Numbered from the stretch's first letter, positions 17,086 to 28,513 are shown. The stretch: DNA of 64,000 nt from Cellvibrio sp. PSBB006 (GCF_002162135.1 NZ_CP021382.1:1860001-1924000); one strand, 5' to 3'. Numbers and translations: made by a program. The notes: generated by a model not told the origin, from the letters alone.

Positions 17086-18285
17086 TCAAGCGTTAATCAC
17101 ATGTTGATACGCTGCATCAATCAAACGGATGGCCCGATGATCAATTAACAGGCTTTGGCCCATGCGCGAGGTTACATAACCAAACCCCAAACCGTAATCC
17201 GGGTCCGCAAAACCCAGCGAGCCGCCAGAACCCGGATGACCGAATGCCGTTGCGCCGCGCCCGAAGCGACAATCCGGGCGATCCTGGGGCAGCATAAACC
17301 CGTGACCGAAACGCAGACGTAACCCTAAGACACGATCATCCTCTGCAGACAGTTCCTGCGAACAAAGCTGGCGTTGGGCCGGTGACAACAGCTCCACATC
17401 ATCCAGACGCCCTTCATTGGCTAATGCGCCGAAGATCCTGGCCAGCGCCACCGCATTGGTGTGACCATTGGCCGCTGGAATCTGTGCCTGCCGCCAGGCC
17501 GGGCTGTTGGTAGCCGTCATAAAGCTCACCGGATTGCCGAATGCCCGGTTGGTCACGCCCCGCGGGTCGGCTTTCATGATCTTGCCCAACGCCAGGCTAT
17601 CCGCACCATGACTGTTGATGACCAACCCGTTGGGGTTTTTCAAGGGCGCGGTATCTGCCAAATGGACTTGCTGCTCCGGTGGTACGCCAAAGCGGCAGCG
17701 AATACCTAAAGGCTGGGCCACTTCGCGCTGAAAATAGTCATCGAAGCTGGCGCAACCACTGGCTCGTTTAATCAATTCACCCAAAATCCAGCCGTAAATA
17801 AACGGTGAATACCCTTGGGCGGTACCAGGTTCCCACCAGGGTTTTAACGCGGCAATTTCGTCGACCATTTTCTGCCAGTCGAAGATGTCTTCGTATTCCA
17901 GCAGGCCGCGAAAAGCTGACAGGCCGGTGCGGTGACACATCACCTGGCGAATGGTGATATCACCTTTGTTTTCCTGCGCAAATTCCGGCCAATAATCCGC
18001 GACTGGTTTATCCAGAACAAGCGAGCCACGCTCTGCCAATTGCAGGACGCACAATGCCACCAATGCTTTGCCGACGGAAAAAATATTGACGCAGGTGTCT
18101 TCCTGCCAAGGCTGCCCTGTTACTCCGGCCCCCTGATTGTCACGCACGCCGGCCCAGATATTGACTACCGGCTCACCGAAGCGATAGATCGCCAGCGCTG
18201 CGCCCTGCTCACCCATCTCGGTAAAATTGCGCGTGAATGCCTCAACGACGGGTTCCCAGGCGTTATCCCATTTACCCTCAATCAT
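17086..18285 (-). CDS. Class-C beta-lactamase-related serine hydrolase (EstB-like)
   Basis: The serine hydrolase fold related to AmpC and penicillin-binding proteins is recognised by SVGK (the SxxK nucleophile motif) near residue 78, a Tyr in YSPFIYG and the HPGSGGSLGF segment near the C terminus. I chose the ATG at 18285 because GGGAG precedes it by 8 bases; longer starts run into the cytochrome gene. No signal peptide is visible from this start, which fits an intracellular esterase of the EstB/LACTB-like group better than a secreted beta-lactamase. It overlaps the upstream cytochrome c gene by 8 bp. The substrate is unknown. Confidence 0.8.
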   Translation of the reverse strand: MIEGKWDNAWEPVVEAFTRNFTEMGEQGAALAIYRFGEPVVNIWAGVRDNQGAGVTGQPWQEDTCVNIFSVGKALVALCVLQLAERGSLVLDKPVADYWPEFAQENKGDITIRQVMCHRTGLSAFRGLLEYEDIFDWQKMVDEIAALKPWWEPGTAQGYSPFIYGWILGELIKRASGCASFDDYFQREVAQPLGIRCRFGVPPEQQVHLADTAPLKNPNGLVINSHGADSLALGKIMKADPRGVTNRAFGNPVSFMTATNSPAWRQAQIPAANGHTNAVALARIFGALANEGRLDDVELLSPAQRQLCSQELSAEDDRVLGLRLRFGHGFMLPQDRPDCRFGRGATAFGHPGSGGSLGFADPDYGLGFGYVTSRMGQSLLIDHRAIRLIDAAYQHVINA

Positions 18286-18703
18286 GTGTTTGCTCCCTTT
18301 TATCATGTGCTTGCTTCGGGGCTTGCTCATCTGCCACAACCGGGCCGGGAAGGCTGGCAAAGTAATAGCTCAATGCCAGAATATCTTCATCATCCATAGT
18401 CTTTGCGATGGAACTCATCATCGGGTTTTCCCTGGTTCCGTCGCGAAATGCGCGCAGCTGTTCCGCCAGATAGGCCTGCGGTCGGCCGGCGATGGAAGGA
18501 TAAGAAGCCACTCGCGAGATGCCCTTGGGGCCATGGCATCCGACACACATGCGCGCTGTCTGGCTGCCCATCTGGACCCGCTGCTCTTCCTGCGACAAGG
18601 CTGTTGCCGGCGATGGCGCCTGATCTGAACAAGCCAGCAAGGCCAGCAATAACCCGACCGCGCTAAGGGCACGGGGCAGAATGAATAAGTTAGTCAGCTT
18701 CAC
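18278..18703 (-). CDS. Lipoprotein class I c-type cytochrome
   Basis: This 141-residue protein has a lipoprotein signal peptide (LLALLACS) and one haem-binding CVGCH motif, with the axial Met probably in NPMMSSIAK about 60 residues later. The C-terminal helix LALSYYFASLPG is typical of cytochrome c4/c553-like domains. It should be a periplasm-facing electron carrier bound to a membrane. Its electron partners cannot be told from the context; the next gene downstream is a serine hydrolase. Confidence 0.85.
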   Translation of the reverse strand: MKLTNLFILPRALSAVGLLLALLACSDQAPSPATALSQEEQRVQMGSQTARMCVGCHGPKGISRVASYPSIAGRPQAYLAEQLRAFRDGTRENPMMSSIAKTMDDEDILALSYYFASLPGPVVADEQAPKQAHDKREQTHD

Positions 18704-18829
18704 ACGGGTACCCGATTAATGGTTATAAGTTGAAAACGCGCGGAATTCTAACACTGCTCACCCGGCACCACCCAAGCCAATTGCGCTATCATCACCGCCA
18801 GTCTAATGCTCGTCTAATGGGGGATCTTT

Positions 18830-19156
18830 ATGAGTAAAAACAGCCGCCTGGTCTATTCCACCGAAACTGGTCGTATCAAAGAAGAAAAAGCGTCTCCCCA
18901 AGCGGCCCCCCAAGGCGACGGTATTGTCCGCATTCGTCGTGAAACCGCTGGCCGTAACGGCAAAGGCGTCACCACGATAAGCGGCATCCCAACAACCGGT
19001 GATGAGTTGAAAAATATCGCCAAGCAGTTAAAACAACTCTGCGGCGGTGGCGGCGCGGTAAAAGATGGCGTCATTGAAATCCAGGGTGATCACCGCGACA
19101 AGATCAAGACCGATCTGGAAAAGCGCGGTTACACCGTCAAGCTTGCCGGTGGTTGA
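18830..19156 (+). CDS. yciH: SUI1/eIF1-like translation factor YciH
   Basis: This 108-residue protein carries the SUI1 domain shared with eukaryotic eIF1, with the conserved core KQLKQLCGGGGAVKDGVIEIQGDH. In E. coli YciH has been linked to discrimination of initiation codons and to stress. The N-terminal 45 residues are charged and flexible. The ATG at 18830 has GGGGATC upstream. The next gene starts 1 bp after its stop. Confidence 0.93.
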   Translation: MSKNSRLVYSTETGRIKEEKASPQAAPQGDGIVRIRRETAGRNGKGVTTISGIPTTGDELKNIAKQLKQLCGGGGAVKDGVIEIQGDHRDKIKTDLEKRGYTVKLAGG

Positions 19157-19157
19157 G

Positions 19158-19394
19158 ATGGACAGCAATCAACCCGATCCCCAACTGTTGCGTGACCTCG
19201 TTACCCAGGAGATGCCCTTCGGCAAATACCAGGGCCGCCTGCTGGCCGACTTGCCGGAACCCTATCTGGTGTGGATGGCGGGCAAGGGTTTCCCCAAAGG
19301 CAAACTGGGCCAACAGCTGGCGTTGCTGTACGAAATTAAACTGAATGGCCTCGAAGGTTTGTTGAAACCTCTGCGCGCCGCTGGCCGCAATTAA
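19158..19394 (+). CDS. DUF3820 family protein
   Basis: This 78-residue protein has the DUF3820 core MPFGKYQGRLLADLPEPYLVW, followed by a short helical tail. The family has no firm function. I chose the ATG at 19158, one base after the yciH stop, which implies translational coupling; the longer frame starting inside yciH is not needed to cover the conserved domain. Confidence 0.85.
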   Translation: MDSNQPDPQLLRDLVTQEMPFGKYQGRLLADLPEPYLVWMAGKGFPKGKLGQQLALLYEIKLNGLEGLLKPLRAAGRN

Positions 19395-19475
19395 CCCCCC
19401 TTTTACTGGCCTGCTTTTTGCTCTACCTCTGGTAATTATTCCCAACGCCGTTTTTTTGACAGAGAGGTAGCATGC

Positions 19476-20006
19476 ATGGATATGGAAACCTTATTACAGC
19501 TGAGTGAAACCTCACTCAAGATGGGGTTTGGTGCCCTGATTGCCGTATTAAGCGGCTGGCTGGTACTGCGGCGCCAGCAAACACAAACATTGTCACCGGG
19601 CAATCGGCGCTTACAGGTTTTGGAGGAGGTATCCGCCAATGTGGGGACGGTAAGCCATATCTTCGCCAAATATTCGACACTGGTATTGGAGTCCATTCAG
19701 TTCGGCGAAAAGTGGCCCGTGGCGCGCAAGCTGGAACTGGATGTGATAAATGCTGAGCTGGTAGCAGAGTTCAAAAAACTGGCGGAGGCAGAAGCCAAAT
19801 TGCTGATGCTGGGGGAAAAGAACATGGAGCGCAGCTTGCGCTTATACGGCGCCAGAATTGCGTTGTTCCGCAAGCAAGTGTACGTCGGCCGCCAGGATAT
19901 TACCCAGGAACAAATTACTGCCTTGAAACAATCAATCTTACAGATCCGCGAGCAGTTTTATGACATGCTGAGTCGCAAATACGACCGCCTGCTGGCTAAC
20001 GCCTGA
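19476..20006 (+). CDS. Unrecognised membrane-anchored helical protein
   Basis: I do not recognise this 176-residue protein. It has one hydrophobic segment near the N terminus (about residues 16-32, FGALIAVLSGWLVL), then about 140 residues of charged, helix-prone sequence (LVAEFKKLAEAEAKLLMLGEKNMERS). This suggests a single membrane anchor with a cytoplasmic coiled-coil or helical-bundle domain. The ATG at 19476 is preceded by AGAGAGG. Codon use and frame continuity look like those of a real gene. No partner is evident. Confidence 0.7.
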   Translation: MDMETLLQLSETSLKMGFGALIAVLSGWLVLRRQQTQTLSPGNRRLQVLEEVSANVGTVSHIFAKYSTLVLESIQFGEKWPVARKLELDVINAELVAEFKKLAEAEAKLLMLGEKNMERSLRLYGARIALFRKQVYVGRQDITQEQITALKQSILQIREQFYDMLSRKYDRLLANA

Positions 20007-20145
20007 TCAATCTTTGCCCCATTTCTCGCCGCGCCTCGGCAATCGCCGGGGCCGTTGTAGCCAAAAAATCCCTGTCCTGACATCAATTACGCTAGAATGC
20101 CCGCCTTTTAACTCGGCCAGCAGCCATATCCAGAGACGTTAACCT

Positions 20146-21735
20146 GTGATCTCCACCGCCAATATCACCATGCAATTTGGTGCAAAGCCCCTGTTTGAAA
20201 ATGTGTCCGTCAAATTCAATAACGGCAACCGTTACGGCCTGATTGGTGCCAACGGTTGCGGCAAATCCACGTTTATGAAGATCCTCGGCGGTGACCTGGA
20301 AGCGTCCGCCGGCCAGGTGATGCTGGAACCGAATACGCGCCTCGGGAAACTCAAACAGGATCAATTTGCCTATGAAGATTTCACCGTGCTCGATACGGTG
20401 ATTATGGGACATACTGAACTCTGGCAAGTGAAATCCGAACGCGACCGCATCTACAACCAGGCGGAGATGAGTGAAGCGGACGGCATGCGCGTGGCAGAAC
20501 TCGAAGTCGCCTTTGCCGAGATGGATGGTTATACCGCTGAAGCGCGGGCCGGTGAATTGCTACTCGGTCTGGATATTCCCATTGAACAACACAATGGTCT
20601 GATGAGCGCGGTTGCACCGGGTTGGAAGCTGCGTGTGCTCCTGGCACAGGCCTTGTTTTCCGATCCCGAAGTGCTGCTGCTCGACGAGCCAACCAACAAC
20701 CTCGACATCAACACCATTCGCTGGCTTGAAGGCGTGCTCAACCAACGCAACAGCACCATCATTATTATTTCGCACGACCGCCACTTCCTGAACGCTGTCT
20801 GCACGCATATGGCAGATCTGGATTACGGCGAGTTGCGCATTTATCCCGGCAACTATGATGATTACATGATGGCCTCAACCCAGGCGCGGGAAAAGTTGCT
20901 GAATGAGAATGCCAAAAAGAAAGCGCAGATTGCCGAGCTGCAAACCTTCGTCAGCCGCTTCTCCGCCAACGCGTCCAAAGCGAAACAAGCCACCTCACGC
21001 GCGCGACAAATTGAAAAGATCCAATTGGAAGACGTTAAGCCCTCCAGCCGCGTCAGCCCTTACATAAGGTTTACACAGAATAAAAAACTGCACCGCCAGG
21101 CAGTCACCCTCGATCAGGTATCCAAAAGCTTCGATAAAACCCTGTTCGATGACCTGAGCCTGCAAGTGGAAGCCGGCGAACGGATTGCCATCATCGGCCC
21201 CAACGGCGCAGGTAAAACAACGCTATTACGCTGCCTTTATGGCGACCTGACACCAGACAGCGGTACAGTAAAGTGGGCCGAGCAAGCCGAGATCGGTTAC
21301 TTCGCACAAGATCACGCCGCCGACTTTACCGAAGACAGCAATTTATTCGACTGGATGAAACAATGGACCAAAGGCGACGAACAACTGGTGCGCGGCGCGC
21401 TGGGTCGGATGTTGTTTTCCAACGATGAAGTTAAAAAGCATGTGAAGGTATTGTCCGGCGGTGAAAAAGGTCGGATGTTGTTTGGCAAACTCAGCTTGAT
21501 CAATCCGAATGTGATGCTGCTTGATGAGCCGACCAATCACCTGGATATGGAATCGATTGAGGCTTTGAACCTGGCGCTGGAAAACTACCCCGGCACGCTG
21601 ATTTTTGTCAGCCACGACCGTGAATTTGTGTCTTCGCTCGCTACGCGAATTATTGATATGCAACCCAGCGGATTAATTGATTTTCATGGTAACTATGAAG
21701 ATTATTTGCGGAGCCAGGGAATTTACACCAGTTAA
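20146..21735 (+). CDS. ybiT: ABC-F ribosome-associated ATPase YbiT
   Basis: This 529-residue soluble protein has two ATP-binding cassettes joined by a charged linker and no membrane domain, as in ABC-F factors that act on the ribosome E site. Walker A motifs are GANGCGKST and GPNGAGKTT, and Walker B motifs lie in [11 protein letters not shown] and [11 protein letters not shown]. The second signature is LSGGEKGR, while the first cassette has the divergent AVAPGWKLR, a mark of the YbiT subgroup. The start is the GTG at 20146. A GC-rich hairpin follows the stop. Confidence 0.93.
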   Translation: MISTANITMQFGAKPLFENVSVKFNNGNRYGLIGANGCGKSTFMKILGGDLEASAGQVMLEPNTRLGKLKQDQFAYEDFTVLDTVIMGHTELWQVKSERDRIYNQAEMSEADGMRVAELEVAFAEMDGYTAEARAGELLLGLDIPIEQHNGLMSAVAPGWKLRVLLAQALFSDPEVLLLDEPTNNLDINTIRWLEGVLNQRNSTIIIISHDRHFLNAVCTHMADLDYGELRIYPGNYDDYMMASTQAREKLLNENAKKKAQIAELQTFVSRFSANASKAKQATSRARQIEKIQLEDVKPSSRVSPYIRFTQNKKLHRQAVTLDQVSKSFDKTLFDDLSLQVEAGERIAIIGPNGAGKTTLLRCLYGDLTPDSGTVKWAEQAEIGYFAQDHAADFTEDSNLFDWMKQWTKGDEQLVRGALGRMLFSNDEVKKHVKVLSGGEKGRMLFGKLSLINPNVMLLDEPTNHLDMESIEALNLALENYPGTLIFVSHDREFVSSLATRIIDMQPSGLIDFHGNYEDYLRSQGIYTS

Positions 21736-21743
21736 TTTCGCTC

Positions 21744-21770
21744 ACAAAAAAGCCCGCGATTGCGGGCTTA
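21744..21770 (+). terminator. Probable ybiT terminator
   Basis: An A-tract is followed by agcccgc-gatt-gcgggct, a 7-bp GC-rich stem. Only TT follows on the plus strand, but a T-tract follows on the minus strand, so it may work better against readthrough from that side. Confidence 0.5.
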
Positions 21771-21789
21771 CAGAATCTATTGGCACCCT

Positions 21790-21907
21790 AGCGAGTTTGG
21801 CGTTAGGCCTTTTGTTTCGAAACCTTCAAGTCAGGGATGACTTGAAGGAGCTACAGGGATGTATTCATGCGTTTTCGAAACAAAAGGCCTAATGACAAAC
21901 GGATTCG
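21790..21907 (+). repeat. Intergenic hairpin element, copy 2
   Basis: Perfect 20-bp inverted arms at 21803-21822 and 21873-21892 continue outward imperfectly (gtttggcgttagg against cctaatgacaaac). Inside is a perfect 10-bp hairpin (21823-21832 with 21839-21848) with the loop agggat, followed by the core ggagctacagggatg. It fills the space between the convergent ybiT and accA genes. Confidence 0.8.
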
Positions 21908-21934
21908 AAGCGCCACTCTTTAGAGACAGAAAAA

Positions 21935-22885
21935 CTAGGGATTACCGTAACTCATCAACCGTTGGTAACGACGTTCCAGCACATTATCAATGTGTTCCTT
22001 ACTCAAGCGATCAACCTGATCCACCAAACGCTCTTGCAGTTTTACTGCCATGGCATCGATATTGCGATGGGCACCACCGAGCGGTTCAGGAATGGTTTCA
22101 TCCACGATACCCAGATCTTCCAACACCTTGGAGGTAACACCCATCGCCTGTGCCGCTTCCGGCGCTTTGGCAACGGTCTTCCAGATGATATTGGCGCAGC
22201 CTTCCGGTGAGATAACAAAATAAGTGGAGTATTGCAGCATGTTGAGGTGATCGCCCACGCCAATGGCCAAGGCGCCACCGGATGAACCTTCGCCGATAAC
22301 CGTACAAATAATCGGGGTGCGCAAACGTGACATTACCGCCAGGTTCTGCGCGATAGCTTCGGAGATGCCGCGCTCTTCCGAATCAATACCCGGGTAGGCA
22401 CCGGGGGTATCAATCAGCGTTAACACGGGCAATTTGAAGCGCTCTGCCATCTCCATCAGACGCAATGCCTTGCGATAACCTTCGGGCTTCGGCATACCGA
22501 AATTACGGTACACCTTGTCGTGCACGGTGCGGCCTTTTTCTTCGCCAATCACCATCACCGGCTTGCCATCCAGGCGTGCAACACCGCCAATGATCGCTTT
22601 GTCGTCACCAAAGTGACGATCACCATGCAACTCGTCCCAATCGGTAAATACCCGACTGATGTAATCAGAGGTATAAGGACGTTGTGGATGGCGGGCCACC
22701 TTAACGACGTCCCAGGGAGTGAGGTTGGAATAAATACTTTCGGTCAGCTTGGTGCTCTTTTCACGCAGCTTGGCGATCTCGTCCGCAATATTAAGATCGT
22801 TGGCATTGCCAACCAGTTGCAGCTCTTCGATTTTGCCTTCCAGGACCGCAATCGGCTGTTCAAAATCCAGATAATTCAGATTCAT
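21935..22885 (-). CDS. accA: Acetyl-CoA carboxylase, carboxyltransferase alpha subunit
   Basis: AccA and AccD transfer the carboxyl group from biotin to acetyl-CoA in the first step of fatty acid synthesis. The 316 residues start with [12 protein letters not shown] and include the conserved DTPGAYPG and [12 protein letters not shown] segments of the crotonase-like fold. It is the last gene of the long minus-strand block, 193 bp after dnaE; accD is not in the window. The length and motifs are ordinary. Confidence 0.97.
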   Translation of the reverse strand: MNLNYLDFEQPIAVLEGKIEELQLVGNANDLNIADEIAKLREKSTKLTESIYSNLTPWDVVKVARHPQRPYTSDYISRVFTDWDELHGDRHFGDDKAIIGGVARLDGKPVMVIGEEKGRTVHDKVYRNFGMPKPEGYRKALRLMEMAERFKLPVLTLIDTPGAYPGIDSEERGISEAIAQNLAVMSRLRTPIICTVIGEGSSGGALAIGVGDHLNMLQYSTYFVISPEGCANIIWKTVAKAPEAAQAMGVTSKVLEDLGIVDETIPEPLGGAHRNIDAMAVKLQERLVDQVDRLSKEHIDNVLERRYQRLMSYGNP

Positions 22886-23078
22886 ATCACTAACTGGCTC
22901 AAGGTTTGGGTGTGTTGCGTGGTGATTTATTCAGGTGCCACTCCGGATGAGTCTCCAGATATGCCGGGCACGATAAGGTCGCCTAAGATACGCTAAAGTG
23001 CCCCGCGAGTCGACCTCCGAGGCGTATTTTCCTGATGAAATGTAAAAGCAATCAATGGCTTAGCAGGCAGACGATCGA

Positions 23079-26000
23079 CTAATAAACCAGCCGCACCTTG
23101 GCTGTTCCATACTGGTCACGCAGGCGTTGTAACAAATCATCCTCCGGTCGGACCAGCCAGGCGTTGCCGAGACGAAGCTGCGCTCGTGCGTTGCTGCGCT
23201 GGTAGTCGATAACCAGGGGGCAGCGCCCTTCACGGTAAGGATCAAGAATACTGCTCAACTCACGGATAAAGTTTGCCGGCAAATTACCTGATTCCAGCTC
23301 CAGGCATAGTTCCCGCGCCTTTTCCTGACGCACATCGGACAACAGGCTGATGGTGTCAGCACGCATCTTCAGTAAGCCGTTGTAATCGTCGTAACTCACC
23401 TGGCCGTTGATCACCAGCAAGCCATCTTTCATCAACAAATCGCGGGACTGATTGTAGGCATCCGAAAAGATTGCCACTTCAATGCGTCCGGTACGATCAT
23501 CCAGGGTTACAAAAGCCATGGTGTCGCCGCGCTTGGTTTTCATTACACGTTGCGCAACAACCAGGCCCGCAACGGTCTGGTTACTTTTCTCCGGTTTCAA
23601 ATCCGCAATGCGCGATGACACCAGATGGTTCAATTCACTGTCGTATTCGTCGATGGGGTGACCAGTGAGATACAAGCCAAGAGTTTCTTTTTCCGCGTGC
23701 AGGCGCTCTTTCATGGTCCAACTGCGCACGCGATGAAAATCGCGGTATACGTCTTCATCAGAAGCGGCACTGGGCACTACATCGCCGAATAAATCCATCA
23801 TCCCGGCGCTGCTGTTCGCGGCAGATTGTTCAGCCGTTTTCACTGCCTCATTCATCGCTGCAAACATCACCGCGCGATCATGATCGATATTGATACCCGG
23901 CCCGAGCTTATCGGCTGCACCGGAACGAATCAGTGCTTCCAGCGCGCGCTTGTTGACTTTTCGTGGATCAACACGCGCGCAGAAATCAAATAAATTTTTA
24001 AACGGCCCACCTTCATTGCGCGCGGCGATAATGCTGTCTACCGGTCCCTCACCCAAGCCTTTGATAGCGCCCAAACCATAGATAATATTGCCTGCGTCAT
24101 TCACCGTGAAATGAAATTCACCGCTGTTCACATCGGGCGGCAACGGCATCAACTTCATCTGACGGCACTCTTCGATGAAGGTTACTACCTTGTCGGTTTT
24201 ATCCATGTCCGATGACATGGTTGCGGCCATAAAGTGTGCCGGATAATGTGCTTTCAACCAGGCGGTTTGGTAAGACACAATGGCGTAAGCAGCCGAGTGG
24301 GATTTGTTAAAACCGTAGCCCGCAAACTTTTCTACCAGATCAAAGATTTTGATCGCCAGGTCAGGATCGACGCCTTGTTTTTTTGCACCGTCCTCAAATA
24401 CTTCGCGCTGCTTGGCCATTTCCTCGGGCTTTTTCTTACCCATAGCGCGACGCAACATGTCTGCACCGCCGAGCGTGTATCCGGCAAGCACCTGGGCAAT
24501 TTGCATAACCTGTTCTTGATAAACGATAACGCCGTAGGTCGGTTCAAGCACCGGCTTCAAGCTGGCATGCTGAAATTTTGCATCGGGATAGGCAACCTGC
24601 GCGCGCCCGTGTTTCCGGTTGATAAAGTCATCAACCATGCCCGACTCCAACGGACCTGGGCGAAACAAGGCAACCAATGCGATCAGGTCTTCAATATTAT
24701 CCGGCTGCAAGCGCTTGATCAGATCTTTCATGCCGCGCGATTCCAACTGGAATACCGCGGTTGTCTCTGCGCGCTTTAACAAGCTAAAGGTTTTTTGGTC
24801 ATTCAGTGGGATTGCATTGATATCCAGCGGCGGCTCGCCTTTTTTGGCACGCTGCTTGTCGATCATCAGGCGCGCCCAATCGATGATGGTCAGGGTGCGC
24901 AATCCGAGGAAGTCGAACTTTACCAGGCCCGCTTCTTCCACATCATTTTTATCGAATTGTGTTACCAAGCCGCTACCGGTTTCATCGCAAAACAGCGGTG
25001 AGAAATCCGTGAGTTTGGTGGGCGCGATCACCACACCACCGGCGTGCTTACCGACGTTGCGCGTCAAGCCTTCCAATTGCTTGGCCATCTCCCAGATTTC
25101 CTGGGCATCGCCGTCCATCTCTAAAAATTCACGCAGGATAGACTCTTGCTCCAGCGCCGCTTCCAGGGTCATGCCCGGCGTCGGGGGAATCATCTTGGAT
25201 AATTTATCTGCAAGCCCGTATGACTTGCCTTGCACGCGTGCCACATCACGCACCACCGCCTTGGCCGCCATGGTACCGAAGGTAATGATCTGGCTGACCG
25301 CATCGCGACCGTAATTATCGGCCACGTAGGAAATCACTTTATCGCGGTTATCCATGCAGAAGTCGATATCGAAGTCGGGCATGGAAACCCGTTCCGGGTT
25401 GAGAAAACGTTCGAACAGCAAATCGTATTCAAGCGGATCAAGGTCGGTAATTTTTAGCGAGTAAGCGACGAGAGAACCCGCACCGGAACCCCGCCCCGGC
25501 CCAACGGGAATATCGTGATCTTTAGCCCACTGGATAAAGTCCATCACGATAAGGAAATAGCCGGGAAAACCCATCTGCACAATGATGTCGAGCTCGAAGG
25601 TCAAACGATCTTCATACTCTTTGCGTCGCTCAGCATAATTCGCCGCTGATTTATCGAGGATACGTTCGAGCCGTTCCTCTAACCCCTCGTGGGAAATCTT
25701 GCGGAAAAACCCCGCCTCGGTCATTCCCTCAGGAATTGGATATTCGGGCAGGAAGTATTTGCCCATTTGAATGGATACATTACAGCGCTTGGCGATTTCA
25801 ACGGTGTTAGCGATAGCTTCGGGAATATCACTGAACAACTCCGCCATCTCTTCCGGCGAACGCAGGTATTGTTGATCGCTGTAGCGGCGCTCACGGCGCG
25901 GGTCATCCAGGGTGCGGCCTTCGCTGATACATACCCGCGCTTCATGAACTTCAAATTCATCACGCTTTATAAAACGCACATCGTTAGTAGCAACCACCGG

Positions 26001-26579
26001 GCATTGCATTTCATCCGCCAGCGCAACGGCCTGATGCAAATATTCTTCATCGTTTTCCCGACCGGTGCGCTGTAATTCAAGATAAAAACGATTGGGGAAA
26101 TCGCGCATCCAACCCTGCAACAATTCGTGCGCTTGCGCCGCACGCCCCGCCAGCAAACACATACCGACATCGCCCAACTTTCCGCCGGAGAGCGCAATTA
26201 CGCCTTCACTGTGTTCACTGATCCATTCGCGCTGTACATAGGCAACGCCCTGCTGTTGGCCGTGCTGCCAGGCACGGGAGATCAACGCAATAATATTTTT
26301 ATAGCCGGTATTGTCTACCGCCAACAAGGTTAACAATGTAGGCTTGCCTTCAGTGTCGTTACTCGACATCAGGAAATCACTGCCCACTATCGGTTTGATA
26401 CCGGCGCCTTGCGCCGCCTTGTAAAATTTAATGAGGCCGTAAAAATTGGTTTGATCGGTAACCGCGCAGGCAGGCATCTTCAATTCAGCCACACGTTTTA
26501 CCAAGGGCTTGATACGCACCAGACTGTCGACCAGTGAGAATTCGGTATGGAGACGAAGATGGACAAAGTTAGTAGTCAT
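23079..26579 (-). CDS. dnaE: DNA polymerase III alpha subunit
   Basis: This is the replicative polymerase subunit, 1166 residues, of usual length. It has an N-terminal PHP domain ([12 protein letters not shown]), the catalytic aspartates in [10 protein letters not shown] near residue 400, a helix-hairpin-helix region and a C-terminal OB fold ([16 protein letters not shown]). It follows rnhB by about 160 bp that contain repeat copy 3. Confidence 0.98.
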   Translation of the reverse strand: MTTNFVHLRLHTEFSLVDSLVRIKPLVKRVAELKMPACAVTDQTNFYGLIKFYKAAQGAGIKPIVGSDFLMSSNDTEGKPTLLTLLAVDNTGYKNIIALISRAWQHGQQQGVAYVQREWISEHSEGVIALSGGKLGDVGMCLLAGRAAQAHELLQGWMRDFPNRFYLELQRTGRENDEEYLHQAVALADEMQCPVVATNDVRFIKRDEFEVHEARVCISEGRTLDDPRRERRYSDQQYLRSPEEMAELFSDIPEAIANTVEIAKRCNVSIQMGKYFLPEYPIPEGMTEAGFFRKISHEGLEERLERILDKSAANYAERRKEYEDRLTFELDIIVQMGFPGYFLIVMDFIQWAKDHDIPVGPGRGSGAGSLVAYSLKITDLDPLEYDLLFERFLNPERVSMPDFDIDFCMDNRDKVISYVADNYGRDAVSQIITFGTMAAKAVVRDVARVQGKSYGLADKLSKMIPPTPGMTLEAALEQESILREFLEMDGDAQEIWEMAKQLEGLTRNVGKHAGGVVIAPTKLTDFSPLFCDETGSGLVTQFDKNDVEEAGLVKFDFLGLRTLTIIDWARLMIDKQRAKKGEPPLDINAIPLNDQKTFSLLKRAETTAVFQLESRGMKDLIKRLQPDNIEDLIALVALFRPGPLESGMVDDFINRKHGRAQVAYPDAKFQHASLKPVLEPTYGVIVYQEQVMQIAQVLAGYTLGGADMLRRAMGKKKPEEMAKQREVFEDGAKKQGVDPDLAIKIFDLVEKFAGYGFNKSHSAAYAIVSYQTAWLKAHYPAHFMAATMSSDMDKTDKVVTFIEECRQMKLMPLPPDVNSGEFHFTVNDAGNIIYGLGAIKGLGEGPVDSIIAARNEGGPFKNLFDFCARVDPRKVNKRALEALIRSGAADKLGPGINIDHDRAVMFAAMNEAVKTAEQSAANSSAGMMDLFGDVVPSAASDEDVYRDFHRVRSWTMKERLHAEKETLGLYLTGHPIDEYDSELNHLVSSRIADLKPEKSNQTVAGLVVAQRVMKTKRGDTMAFVTLDDRTGRIEVAIFSDAYNQSRDLLMKDGLLVINGQVSYDDYNGLLKMRADTISLLSDVRQEKARELCLELESGNLPANFIRELSSILDPYREGRCPLVIDYQRSNARAQLRLGNAWLVRPEDDLLQRLRDQYGTAKVRLVY

Positions 26580-26623
26580 ACGCTTTTACTTTCTACGTTT
26601 ATTAACGCGATGATCTGGAAGGA

Positions 26624-26716
26624 TCGGGTAGAGGTTTGTGAGACCGTCAGCGGCAGGACGCCGCTGTCGAGCCCCCAGGGATGGGTTCACGGCGTGTATC
26701 ACAAACCTCTACCCGA
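26624..26716 (+). repeat. Intergenic hairpin element, copy 3
   Basis: Perfect 18-bp outer arms (26624-26641 and 26699-26716) enclose an inner 7-bp hairpin (cagcggc / gccgctg, 26648-26666) with the loop aggac, then the core gagcccccagggatg and ttcacggcg. The arms and inner stem share no sequence with copies 1 and 2, while the loop and core do. It lies between rnhB and dnaE. Confidence 0.75.
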
Positions 26717-26737
26717 CCCTTACTTCAACGTCGGAAA

Positions 26738-27352
26738 TTAGAACAATTCTATTTGCGCAATTCGCGCCTTAACCGGCGCATAAGACTGGCGATGAATCGG
26801 CGTAACACCCAACTTTTCAAGTGCGTGCATATGAACTTTTGTCGGATAACCCTTGTGCTCAGCAAACCCATAACCGGGATATTGTTTGTCGAGTTCCAGC
26901 ATCTCCCGGTCGCGCGCGACCTTCGCCAGGATAGATGCCGCGCTAATGGCCGCTACGCGGCTATCGCCTTTAACCACAGCTTCCGCTGCGTATTTCCATT
27001 TTGGTAGTTTGTTGCCATCCACCAACACATGTTCCGGCTGAATATGCAGCCCTTCAACAGCTCTTGTCATGGCCAATAAGCTGGCTTGCAGAATATTAAT
27101 CTGGTCAATTTCAACAACGGTCGCGCGCGCAATACACCAGCTTTTCGCGTGCAACTGAATTTCATCGAATAAAAATTCACGACGTTTTTCGGTAAGCTTT
27201 TTGGAATCATTCAAGCCATCAATGGGTCGCTCCGGGTCCAGGATGACCGCTGCTGCAACAACATCCCAAGCCAAAGGGCCACGCCCGACTTCATCGACTC
27301 CGGCAAACAGATGTCCTGGATAACATGAAATAAATGGCTCAAGTAGCGTCAT
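26738..27352 (-). CDS. rnhB: Ribonuclease HII
   Basis: RNase HII removes ribonucleotides embedded in DNA. From the ATG at 27352 the protein has 204 residues. The metal-binding acids appear as Asp20 and Glu21 in GVDEVGRG and Asp112 in LVDGNKLP. A Trp-Asp follows GRGPLA where many homologues carry Gly-Pro or similar. The ATG overlaps the end of lpxB by 14 bp, implying coupling; an upstream frame extending into lpxB adds only non-conserved residues. Confidence 0.95.
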   Translation of the reverse strand: MTLLEPFISCYPGHLFAGVDEVGRGPLAWDVVAAAVILDPERPIDGLNDSKKLTEKRREFLFDEIQLHAKSWCIARATVVEIDQINILQASLLAMTRAVEGLHIQPEHVLVDGNKLPKWKYAAEAVVKGDSRVAAISAASILAKVARDREMLELDKQYPGYGFAEHKGYPTKVHMHALEKLGVTPIHRQSYAPVKARIAQIELF

Positions 27353-28505
27353 GCTGAAGCTCCTTTGTTTGAATAAGCTCCGCGATAGCATCCGCCGCGC
27401 GATCACTGGCATGGCGTTTTATAGATTGGTGCATGTCATAAAATGTGTCGCGCAATGCCTGGGTTTCTTGCGGATGCTCAAAATAATGCATTACGGCTGC
27501 GCTCATATTTTCCGGGGTTGCATCATCTTGCAATAATTCCGGGACTAACTTTTTTCCCGCCAGCAAGTTGGGTAAACCGACATAAGGTGTTTTTACCATA
27601 CGCGACAAAATTGCCCAGGAAAGCCAGGATAGTTTGTAGGCGATCACCATCGGCCGTTTCAGCAGCATGGCTTCGAGGGCGGTGGTACCGGAGGCCATCA
27701 GGACGACATCAGCCGCCGCCATAACCGTTTGCGATTGACCGTTCACCAGATGGATGGGGTAATCAATATAACTACTAAGCTGCAAATGCAATTGCCGGTA
27801 GCGGTCTGCATTGGCAGCAGGAATGATAAATTGCAATGCGGGATTACGTCGCAAGCAATGTACCGCCGTCTCCATAAACAGCTGCCCGAGTCGTTCAACC
27901 TCATTGCTGCGACTGCCAGGTAACAGCGCCACAACTTTGGCATCCTGCGCAATGTGCAAAGTATTGCGTGCAGCTTGTTGATCAACATCCAACGGAATTT
28001 CATCAGCCAGGTGGTGACCGACAAATGCAACCGGAACCTGATGCTGTTGATAAAACTCTGCTTCAAACGGCAATAGCGTCAGCATTAAATCAACGGAGCG
28101 CGCTATTTTGTGAACACGTTTTTGTCGCCAGGCCCAAACCGAAGGACTGACATAGTGAGCGGTAAGAATACCTTTTTCTTTTAAATCGCCTTCAAGGGTC
28201 AGATTAAAATCCGGTGCATCAATACCGATAAAGACAGCGGGAGGGTTGGCAATAAAATGATCGCGTAAAAATGCGCGAATCTTTAGCAGTTCCGGTAAGC
28301 GTTTCAACGGTTCCACTAATCCCATAACCGCCAGGCGATCCTGCGGGAAAAATGAATGGAAGCCGAGCGCCAACATGCGTGGCCCACCGATACCGGAAAA
28401 TTCTGCGTTAGGAAAATGTTTGCGCAATGCCGTCATGAGCCCTGCGCCGAGTATATCTCCCGATGCTTCTCCTACTACGATGCCGATACGCAAACGATCC
28501 GACAT
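27339..28505 (-). CDS. lpxB: Lipid-A-disaccharide synthase
   Basis: LpxB joins UDP-2,3-diacylglucosamine and lipid X to form the beta-1,6 disaccharide of lipid A. At 388 residues it has the usual length, beginning [16 protein letters not shown] and including VSPSVWAWR and [10 protein letters not shown]. It acts at the inner face of the cytoplasmic membrane. It lies 8 bp after lpxA and overlaps rnhB. Confidence 0.97.
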   Translation of the reverse strand: MSDRLRIGIVVGEASGDILGAGLMTALRKHFPNAEFSGIGGPRMLALGFHSFFPQDRLAVMGLVEPLKRLPELLKIRAFLRDHFIANPPAVFIGIDAPDFNLTLEGDLKEKGILTAHYVSPSVWAWRQKRVHKIARSVDLMLTLLPFEAEFYQQHQVPVAFVGHHLADEIPLDVDQQAARNTLHIAQDAKVVALLPGSRSNEVERLGQLFMETAVHCLRRNPALQFIIPAANADRYRQLHLQLSSYIDYPIHLVNGQSQTVMAAADVVLMASGTTALEAMLLKRPMVIAYKLSWLSWAILSRMVKTPYVGLPNLLAGKKLVPELLQDDATPENMSAAVMHYFEHPQETQALRDTFYDMHQSIKRHASDRAADAIAELIQTKELQHDAT

Positions 28506-28513
28506 CTCGCCTC

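Noticed and set aside
24234..25314. Two long open frames (181 and 231 codons) opposite dnaE
   Set aside because: They are antisense to the conserved polymerase core and have no family features.
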